Shown here in pieces: positions 1-5,286 of a stretch of DNA of 11,062 bases. Each line of letters starts with the position of its first letter. The first letter of the stretch is position 1. Source of the DNA: an uncultured Clostridia bacterium (lineage in GTDB: Bacteria; Bacillota; Clostridia; Christensenellales; Borkfalkiaceae). The notes beneath the pieces were generated by a model. The model ran no database searches, was not told where the DNA came from, and was given only the letters and a program-made list of their open reading frames with translations. The DNA lies in NCBI GenBank assembly GCA_947630775.1, contig CANRIY010000048.1, forward strand, positions 1-11,062. Reading direction: 5' to 3'. A program made the translations under genes and the position numbers.

Positions 1-357
1 GGTCTACTACGAGGCATGGGGCGATGAAGAAGGCGTCTATACCCTCGAAAACGGAACGTACTACCACTACACGAAGGAGGACGCTTCCTCGGCATGGGAG
101 AAGGACACGACCACCCAGTCCCGCTATGAAGACCGCATCCAAACCCCGAAAATGGTGATAACATACGCGGCGGAAGCAGTGGCGGAGATCTACTCCTCCT
201 TCACCTTCGACGACAAGACGGGCGTCTATTCCGCGGAAACAGTTTCGATCGCCGGTGGCCATGTCACGCTCAGCGATGTAGAGATCATCATGTCGGGCGG
301 GAAGATCGCAAAAGTCGAATGCACCTACGAAGACGGGTTTGAAGGGGACGGCGACGA
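1..357 (+). repeat. Long direct repeat, copy 1 (lipoprotein domain A)
   Basis: These 357 bases are identical, read side by side, to 1813-2169 in the next gene. Similarity continues to 397 with only two mismatches (358 and 382) and then falls to ordinary paralogue level. Because the window starts inside the repeat, its true left boundary is not visible. Confidence 0.95.
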
Positions 358-1519
358 GCGCGTCACCGTCGACCACATCGGCACGACCAAGATCGAGATT
401 CCCAAGAAATTTTCCGTCGATGTCCCCGATGAGACCGTAAGCGAAAGTTCATGGGGCGCGATCTTTACGGAAGCCGCACAAAACTTCACCATGGAACAGA
501 CGTCGGACGGCACGCTGGTCGGGACGTTACTGGTAGACACCGACAAGATGGAATTGATCGAAGAAGATGAAGTTCACGGAAGAACTTATGAGATCCTTTC
601 CAAAGAAGGCGGCGTCTATACGGGATATGGGCTCGAAGAAGGCGGCGTATGGGTGAAGGAGGTCTATACCGATGCAAACGACATTGCGGAACGTCTGGAG
701 ACCTTCGAACAGATGAGAACTTACGTCAGCGTATTCGCCGATCGTTTCAGCGACTTTGTCCTCGATCGCGACAGGTACGTCAGCAACGATCTTACCATTT
801 CGATGGGTTGGGAAAGCGTCAACCTTACCGAAGCCGAAGTGATCATCCGCAGCGGACGGCTTTTCTCTTTGACTTACACCTTCAATGAGCAAGGCCGAAA
901 GGTGCAAGTCATGATCTCGGACTTCGGCACGACCAAGGTCGAACTCCCCTCGATTTCTTCTCCCGAACCCCCCACGGGCGGCGAGACGGTCGACAACGAA
1001 AAGGCATGGGCGGCGGCGATCAACGCGGGCGCACAAAATTTCACCGCGAAAGTTTCTATGTTCGGTGAAACGCAGATAACATTCAAGGTGGACGGCGACA
1101 AACTCAAAGAATATATATCCGACATTATGACCATATTCATCGCAAAAGAAGGCGATGTCTATGCTACTTACGAGCCCTCCGACGACGGCGATCAATGGGT
1201 GAAGAAAACGGACTACTCCGACGCCGCCAAAAATTCTTTCGATTCGATGCAGGGGCTTGTCAGTCAGCTTGCGGATCATTATAAAGACTTCTATCAAAGA
1301 GACGGTAAATATGTCTGCGAGAAAATCGAGCTTACGATGAACGGATTCAGTGCTCTCTGCAGCAATTTTGAAGCGGTCTTTGCGGACGGAAAACTTGTAT
1401 CGCTGAAATTCACCGCTTCCGTTGAGGCCGCGGGGCAGGCATACGAACAGCAGTATACATTCTCAAACTTCGGCACGACCACGGTCGAACTTCCCCAAAA
1501 TTATACAAACGCGGAATAA
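1..1519 (+). CDS. Three-domain repeat lipoprotein, 5'-truncated (domain order A-C-B)
   Basis: The open frame enters from the left edge (first full codon at base 2) and ends at TAA 1517-1519, leaving 505 visible residues. By alignment with the next gene, about 83 N-terminal residues, including a lipoprotein signal, lie outside the window. Three related domains can be seen: A (to about 415), C-like (about 437-950) and B-like (about 985-1519). Each starts with a helix-like stretch holding an A-x-NFT motif, has a central aromatic region ending in a Trp (for example GxxWVK), a Y/F-rich segment, and closes with a [FI]GTTxxE[LI]P strand. I do not recognise the family. The spacing resembles LolA/LppX-like lipoprotein folds, but that is a guess. 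Function is unknown; it is probably an extracytoplasmic ligand-binding or surface protein. It is co-oriented with its paralogue and no terminator lies between them, so they are probably one transcript. Confidence 0.85.
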   Translation, partial: VYYEAWGDEEGVYTLENGTYYHYTKEDASSAWEKDTTTQSRYEDRIQTPKMVITYAAEAVAEIYSSFTFDDKTGVYSAETVSIAGGHVTLSDVEIIMSGGKIAKVECTYEDGFEGDGDERVTVDHIGTTKIEIPKKFSVDVPDETVSESSWGAIFTEAAQNFTMEQTSDGTLVGTLLVDTDKMELIEEDEVHGRTYEILSKEGGVYTGYGLEEGGVWVKEVYTDANDIAERLETFEQMRTYVSVFADRFSDFVLDRDRYVSNDLTISMGWESVNLTEAEVIIRSGRLFSLTYTFNEQGRKVQVMISDFGTTKVELPSISSPEPPTGGETVDNEKAWAAAINAGAQNFTAKVSMFGETQITFKVDGDKLKEYISDIMTIFIAKEGDVYATYEPSDDGDQWVKKTDYSDAAKNSFDSMQGLVSQLADHYKDFYQRDGKYVCEKIELTMNGFSALCSNFEAVFADGKLVSLKFTASVEAAGQAYEQQYTFSNFGTTTVELPQNYTNAE

Positions 1520-1552
1520 GCGCTTTATTATAATGAAAATATATGAAAGAAA

Positions 1553-1558
1553 AAGGAG
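1553..1558 (+). promoter_or_regulatory. Shine-Dalgarno AAGGAG for the second lipoprotein gene
   Basis: AAGGAG lies 6 nt before ATG 1565, inside the 45-bp A/T-rich gap between the two lipoprotein genes. I see no terminator or convincing promoter in the gap, which favours co-transcription. Confidence 0.8.
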
Positions 1559-1564
1559 AATAAA

Positions 1565-3484
1565 ATGAACAAGAAACTCGGTGTATGTTTAGCGCTCGCA
1601 TGTGCGATGTGCTTCACGGCTGCCCTCGCCGCCTGCGGCGACAAAAAGAACGACGATGACAATAACGACGCCATCGTTCCCGACACGACGAAGGTGACCG
1701 AAGAGGTCTGGAAACAACAGGCCGCCGTCTTTGCGACAGCGACCAACTTCACGCTCGACCGCGTCTCCGTCGAAACGAAGAAATCCGTCGGCATGATGAA
1801 GCTCGACGGTGCGGTCTACTACGAGGCATGGGGCGATGAAGAAGGCGTCTATACCCTCGAAAACGGAACGTACTACCACTACACGAAGGAGGACGCTTCC
1901 TCGGCATGGGAGAAGGACACGACCACCCAGTCCCGCTATGAAGACCGCATCCAAACCCCGAAAATGGTGATAACATACGCGGCGGAAGCAGTGGCGGAGA
2001 TCTACTCCTCCTTCACCTTCGACGACAAGACGGGCGTCTATTCCGCGGAAACAGTTTCGATCGCCGGTGGCCATGTCACGCTCAGCGATGTAGAGATCAT
2101 CATGTCGGGCGGGAAGATCGCAAAAGTCGAATGCACCTACGAAGACGGGTTTGAAGGGGACGGCGACGAACGCGTCACCGTCGACCACATCGGTACGACC
2201 AAGATCGAGGTCCCGAAGATCTCCGACGGCGACTCCGGAGACGACAACCCCACGGGCGGCCAGACGGTCGGCGACGCCAAGGCATGGGCGGCGGCGATCA
2301 ACGCGAGCGCGGAAAATTTCACACTGAATACGACGATAAGCTACGAGGGTATGATCGTACCCCTGACCATGAAGGTAGCCGGAGACAAATATGAGCAGAA
2401 CCAATCTTTCATGGGCATGAACATATCCGTGTTTATCGAAAAAGAAGGCGACGTCTATGTTACTTATGAGCCCTATGGCGATGGCAGTGTATGGGAGAGA
2501 ACAACTGAAAAATCCGCCGAGTCCGGAGAGGCTTTCGAGGCGACAAAAGCCCTTGTCAACGTGCTTGCGGATCATTACGACGCCTTCACTCTGAAAGACG
2601 GGAAGTATGTCTGCGCTGCGCTCGATCTTACGATCCACGGGAGTACCGCTCACGCCACCGATATCGAAGCGGACTTTACGGCCGGGAAGCTCGTATCGCT
2701 GAGCTACCGCCCTTCTATTGAGGAAGATGGAACGACAACCGAACAACTGCAGTTTACGTTCTCGAACTTCGGCACGACCACGGTCACCCTTCCGACGAAA
2801 TATATCGATGGCGACTCCGAAAGCGGCGGCAGCGGCAGCGGCAGCGAGGCACAGAAGCCCACCGATCCCACCAACCCCGGCGGTTCCGGCGAACAGACCA
2901 ACCCCGGCGGCAACGAACCGACCAAACCCGATCAGGGCAACACCGGCGAACAGGGCGGACAAGGGAACCCCGAACAGGTAGACGAAAACATATGGAACAA
3001 TGTTTTTACGGAAGCCGCGGAGAATTTCACCTTGGAAATGGGAATCGTCAGTGACAATAGTCTCATTGCGAAATTGATGATCGACGGCAATAATTTGAAG
3101 ATGGTTGCGAATGGCACATATGCGATCGTAGTGGAGGAAGGCGACTCTTTTGCGGGTTATTCCTCTAAGGACGGTGAAACATGGGAAAAAGAGCCCGATC
3201 CCTCCGCAGAGGAAGCCAATGGGGTCAAAGAAGAAATTGCACAGTTCAGATCACTTGTCAACAAGTTTGCAGATCATTACAGCAACTTTACTTACCAAGA
3301 CGGAAAATATGTCTGCAATCAACTTACCATTGATCTTCTTGGAGAATCGGTCTCCTTTACCGAAATCGAGGCGACCATTGAAGGCCGGCAGCTTGTCTCT
3401 CTGACATACATCATCAGGGACAGCGGCTTGCAGATCACAGTCTCGCTGATCGGCGCGACCATAGTCGAAGCCCCGAAGATCTAA
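1565..3484 (+). CDS. Three-domain repeat lipoprotein (domain order A-B-C), signal peptidase II substrate
   Basis: This 639-residue protein has a textbook lipoprotein signal: MNKK, a hydrophobic stretch, then lipobox L21-A-A-C24 followed by G and a charged Asp/Asn/Lys tether. It is therefore expected to be exported and lipid-anchored to the outer face of the membrane. Three related domains follow: A (about residues 43-218), B (about 233-414) and C (about 472-639). B and C are separated by a Gly/Ser/Pro/Thr/Asn-rich linker of about 57 residues (bases about 2807-2977) that looks disordered. The domains share an NFT motif near the start and a GTTxVxxP or GATIVEAP strand at the end. Domain A is almost identical to that of the preceding gene. 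The start is fixed by AAGGAG at 1553-1558, 6 nt before ATG. A terminator follows directly. The family is not recognised and no catalytic motif is visible; a binding or structural role is only an inference. Confidence 0.9.
   Translation: MNKKLGVCLALACAMCFTAALAACGDKKNDDDNNDAIVPDTTKVTEEVWKQQAAVFATATNFTLDRVSVETKKSVGMMKLDGAVYYEAWGDEEGVYTLENGTYYHYTKEDASSAWEKDTTTQSRYEDRIQTPKMVITYAAEAVAEIYSSFTFDDKTGVYSAETVSIAGGHVTLSDVEIIMSGGKIAKVECTYEDGFEGDGDERVTVDHIGTTKIEVPKISDGDSGDDNPTGGQTVGDAKAWAAAINASAENFTLNTTISYEGMIVPLTMKVAGDKYEQNQSFMGMNISVFIEKEGDVYVTYEPYGDGSVWERTTEKSAESGEAFEATKALVNVLADHYDAFTLKDGKYVCAALDLTIHGSTAHATDIEADFTAGKLVSLSYRPSIEEDGTTTEQLQFTFSNFGTTTVTLPTKYIDGDSESGGSGSGSEAQKPTDPTNPGGSGEQTNPGGNEPTKPDQGNTGEQGGQGNPEQVDENIWNNVFTEAAENFTLEMGIVSDNSLIAKLMIDGNNLKMVANGTYAIVVEEGDSFAGYSSKDGETWEKEPDPSAEEANGVKEEIAQFRSLVNKFADHYSNFTYQDGKYVCNQLTIDLLGESVSFTEIEATIEGRQLVSLTYIIRDSGLQITVSLIGATIVEAPKI
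1813..2169 (+). repeat. Long direct repeat, copy 2 (lipoprotein domain A)
   Basis: Second copy of the 357-base identical segment, offset by 1812 bases. It covers codons from residue 84 of the lipoprotein onward. Identity in synonymous positions shows recent duplication or gene conversion rather than selection on protein sequence alone. Confidence 0.95.
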
Positions 3485-3520
3485 GGGACACATAGATGTA
3501 ATCAATCACAAACGGATCTG

Positions 3521-3555
3521 AAAGCGTCCGCGCATTCTTGCGCGGACGCTTTTTT
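3521..3555 (+). terminator. Rho-independent terminator of the lipoprotein operon
   Basis: A 12-bp perfect stem (AAGCGTCCGCGC 3522-3533 with GCGCGGACGCTT 3540-3551), a six-base loop ATTCTT, and a run of T directly after the stem, 37 bp downstream of the TAA stop. Confidence 0.92.
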
Positions 3556-3581
3556 GCACTGTATGCCCTTCCAGAAGAGCT

Positions 3582-3619
3582 GCCCCCTTTGAAGGGGGCG
3601 GCTCCGCCGCTTGCGGCGG
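3582..3619. repeat. Double hairpin, C5/G5 palindromic element
   Basis: GCCCCCTT (3582-3589) pairs with AAGGGGGC (3592-3599). Immediately after, CCGCCGC (3604-3610) pairs with GCGGCGG (3613-3619). The layout of a C-run/G-run hairpin followed by a second GC-rich hairpin recurs at 5343-5412, and partly at 3713 and 8114. Confidence 0.75.
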
Positions 3620-3712
3620 TGGTGGGGGTTGTCATTCCCAATCACGTCATCCTGAGCCGCACCAGTTTCTTCGCCTCGGGATGAGAGCTGCTACATTCTG
3701 CCCCACCTCTTG

Positions 3713-3759
3713 GCTCCCCCTCGAGGGGGAGCTGTCACCACAGGTGACTGAGGGGGTGT
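3713..3759. repeat. Palindromic element with 20-bp perfect palindrome
   Basis: GCTCCCCCTCGAGGGGGAGC at 3713-3732 is a perfect palindrome. It is followed by GTCACC-ac-AGGTGAC and then AGGGGGT. A related arrangement (CCCCT/AGGGG, then TGTCAC/GTGACA, then AGGGGT) is found at 8272-8316. Confidence 0.75.
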
Positions 3760-3770
3760 CGTTCTAAATC

Positions 3771-4019
3771 GTCATGCTGAGCTCCGTCGAAGGATCACCG
3801 CATTCCAAATCGCGTCACCCTGCCCCGCGCGTACGTTCTTTTGTTGTCGAAGCGCGGCACGCCCCGTGCGCATTTTTATTACACTAAGCACGGCACGAGC
3901 GGGCACCGCCCGCGAAGTAGCGCCGCCCTTGGCGCGAAGTAGCTCCGTCGAAGGATCACCGCAGTATAATAAGGTGATCCTTCGACACGCCGCTTTTGCC
4001 AGCGGCGGCTCAGGATGAC
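3771..4019. repeat. Segment bounded by inverted GTCATxCTGAGC motifs
   Basis: GTCATGCTGAGC at 3771-3782 and GCTCAGGATGAC at 4008-4019 are inverted copies with one mismatch. The internal hairpin 3947-3960/3973-3986 has 14-bp perfect arms (GTCGAAGGATCACC) and a 12-base loop. A further GTCATCCTGAGC copy starts at 3647. The arrangement suggests a composite non-autonomous repeat; there is no coding capacity. Confidence 0.65.
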
Positions 4020-4146
4020 ATGATTTAAGACCCATTGCCCACCCCCCTACCCCCCTCCTTGGGAGGGGGCATGTTCGGACTCCGCGGAGTCTGCCCTTTG
4101 TTCTAAAATTACTGCGCGAAGCAAAACCACGCTTTTGCGGCAGCGC

Positions 4147-4181
4147 ACTCAATTTGCCGAACCCCTTCGGCTTAATGTCCT
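4147..4181 (+). repeat. Direct repeat R1, copy 1
   Basis: 35 bases matching 4390-4424 with one mismatch. The shared core reads ACTCAATTTGCCGAACCCCT and onward through CGGCTTA. Confidence 0.85.
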
Positions 4182-4227
4182 CTCGAGCGACCGCGACAGT
4201 GACTCAATATCCCAGAAACGTGACTTT

Positions 4228-4340
4228 CCTCGCTCGTATTTGTTTTGCGCGCAAGAGCAAGGCAGAGATGTCTCGACTACGCTCGACATGACTTTTGGAA
4301 CGCTTGGTCGGTTCATCGAGCGCAAAACAAATCGAGCGAA
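4228..4340 (+). repeat. Direct repeat module R2+R3, uninterrupted copy
   Basis: R2 (4228-4283, 56 bases) is identical to 4478-4533. R3 (4284-4340, 57 bases) matches 4591-4647 with one mismatch. Here R2 and R3 are contiguous. Confidence 0.88.
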
Positions 4341-4389
4341 ACATTCCAAAATCACTTGCCTTAGGCGGAATTCACTTCCGCCGTGGGCG

Positions 4390-4424
4390 ACTCAATTTGC
4401 CGAACCCCTTCGGCTTACTGTCCT
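4390..4424 (+). repeat. Direct repeat R1, copy 2
   Basis: Second copy of the 35-base repeat, 243 bases downstream of the first. Each copy precedes one copy of the R2/R3 module, so the whole block appears duplicated. Confidence 0.85.
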
Positions 4425-4477
4425 GTGAAACAGAAAAGGGACGGCCGAATCGTAATTACAAGGCAGAAGCCTTAACC

Positions 4478-4647
4478 CCTCGCTCGTATTTGTTTTGCGC
4501 GCAAGAGCAAGGCAGAGATGTCTCGACTACGCTACTTCGCCCTTGGGGGCTCGTGCCGCCCTTCGACAACAAAAGAATGTGCGGGCGGGGCGACATGACT
4601 TTTGGAACGCTTGGTCGGTTCATCGAGCACAAAACAAATCGAGCGAA
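4478..4647 (+). repeat. Direct repeat module R2+R3, copy with 57-bp insertion
   Basis: R2 (4478-4533) and R3 (4591-4647) are separated here by 57 extra bases (4534-4590). The inserted segment 4553-4590 is an inverted copy of 3823-3860 with four mismatches in 38. The module ends 4 bp from the stop codon of the ArsR-family gene. Confidence 0.85.
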
Positions 4648-4651
4648 TCTC

Positions 4652-4990
4652 TCAATACCCCAAAAACTCCACGCCCTTTAAGAGGACGTCGTTGACAATA
4701 TCCCCCGAAATGACGTAAAAGATGATCTTGCCGTGCCGTTCGCTCTTCACGAGCCCCACGTCCTTCAAAAACCGCAGCTGGTGGGAGACCGTCGTCTGGT
4801 TGATGCCGAGCACGCGGGAGATATCCGTCACGCACATCTCGGTGATCGCGAGCGCGGAGAGGATCCTGAGCCTTGTCCCGTCCGAAAAGATCGAAAAAAA
4901 GCGCACGAGGGAAGAAAGGAGTTCGCCGTCGGGGACGTAATCCTCCACCATATCCTTCGTGCGCCTGTCGAGCAACAATGTTTCCGCCAT
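4652..4990 (-). CDS. ArsR/SmtB-family winged-helix transcriptional regulator
   Basis: 112 residues, the normal length for this family of metal or redox repressors. The winged-helix core is clear: FSDGTRLRILSAL near residues 35-47, the recognition helix region ISRVLGINQTTVSHQL (57-72), then RFLKDVGLVKSERHGKIIFY with the wing. The alpha-3 ELCVCDL metal motif is reduced to EMCVTDI, keeping one Cys (C53), and the C-terminal helix lacks the His/Asp set of the zinc alpha-5 site. The signal it senses therefore cannot be named. The start at 4990 is chosen because AAGGAGG (complement of 4998-5004) sits 7 nt upstream; the same frame runs open further upstream but overlaps copZ and has family-atypical sequence. 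It lies 89 bp downstream of copZ on the same strand, so it may be a tail gene of the copper operon or have its own promoter. Confidence 0.9.
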   Translation of the reverse strand: MAETLLLDRRTKDMVEDYVPDGELLSSLVRFFSIFSDGTRLRILSALAITEMCVTDISRVLGINQTTVSHQLRFLKDVGLVKSERHGKIIFYVISGDIVNDVLLKGVEFLGY

Positions 4991-4997
4991 AAAAGTA

Positions 4998-5004
4998 CCT
5001 CCTT
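4998..5004 (-). promoter_or_regulatory. Shine-Dalgarno AAGGAGG that fixes the ArsR-family start
   Basis: The complement of CCTCCTT lies 7 nt before the ATG at 4990. This excludes the longer 200-residue reading that begins at 5254 and would overlap copZ. Confidence 0.85.
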
Positions 5005-5018
5005 TTATGACAGAATAA

Positions 5019-5040
5019 CATATGCCGTGCTGCGCATATG
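5019..5040 (-). promoter_or_regulatory. Candidate operator dyad upstream of the ArsR-family gene
   Basis: CATATGC (5019-5025) and GCATATG (5034-5040) form inverted 7-bp arms with an 8-base spacer in the 89-bp gap between copZ and the regulator gene. ArsR-family proteins usually bind A/T-containing dyads at their own promoter, so autoregulation is plausible. I see no convincing -35/-10 pair placed against it. Confidence 0.4.
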
Positions 5041-5079
5041 CGCTATTTTGTGCGATTTTTGACGAATTTTGCCGAAAAA

Positions 5080-5286
5080 TTATGCCATGGACGGCTCGTA
5101 GCCCGCCTCGCGCACCGCGGCAAGAAGCGCCTCGTCCGCCACCTCTTCCTTGAGGGTCACGACGGCGGCCTTCTTTTCGAGGCTCACGTCCGCCTTCTTC
5201 ACGCCCTCCACCTTCTCGAGCGCGTCCGTGACGTGCTTCACGCAGTGCATGCACATCATTCCTTCCACATGGATCGTCTTTTTCAT
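5080..5286 (-). CDS. copZ: Copper chaperone CopZ (HMA domain), internal start within the copA frame
   Basis: A 68-residue HMA domain starting MKKTIHVEGMMCMHC, with the Cu(I)-binding C12-x-x-C15, the usual length and sequence of a free CopZ chaperone that passes Cu(I) to CopA. ATG 5286 is preceded by AAGGAG (complement of 5295-5300) with 8 nt spacing, so free CopZ can be translated on its own. The same codons also form the C-terminal domain of the 877-residue fusion because no stop separates the genes. The simplest history is that copZ was a separate gene and a palindromic repeat removed the copA stop. Which form dominates cannot be read from the sequence. Confidence 0.85.
   Translation of the reverse strand: MKKTIHVEGMMCMHCVKHVTDALEKVEGVKKADVSLEKKAAVVTLKEEVADEALLAAVREAGYEPSMA

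Larger units (their letters stand above)
3556..4651. other. Gene-free, repeat-rich intergenic region (about 1.1 kb)
   Basis: No frame here has a ribosome binding site together with a recognisable product. The short open frames translate repeat DNA. The region holds perfect hairpins (3582-3599, 3604-3619, 3713-3732, 3947-3986), a segment bounded by inverted GTCATxCTGAGC motifs (3771-4019), and two copies of a direct-repeat module (4147-4340 and 4390-4647). It separates the lipoprotein operon from the oppositely oriented copper operon, which converges on it. Confidence 0.8.

Noticed and set aside
1589..2962. 457-codon minus-strand open frame opposite the second lipoprotein gene (and a 256-codon one opposite the first)
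   Set aside because: Shadow frames created by codon bias; no ribosome binding site or domain, while the plus strand has a lipobox, a start signal and a paralogue.
4147..4647. Possible CRISPR array from regularly recurring repeats
   Set aside because: Only two copies of long modules with irregular spacing and an internal insertion; no cas genes and no repeat-spacer periodicity.
3772..4681. Several 60-130-codon open frames on both strands in the repeat region
   Set aside because: They translate the direct and inverted repeats, have no ribosome binding sites and match no family I know.
5080..5254. N-terminal extension of the ArsR-family frame (200-residue reading from 5254)
   Set aside because: It overlaps copZ in another frame, is Arg/Gly/Glu-rich shadow sequence, and a strong Shine-Dalgarno stands before the internal ATG at 4990.
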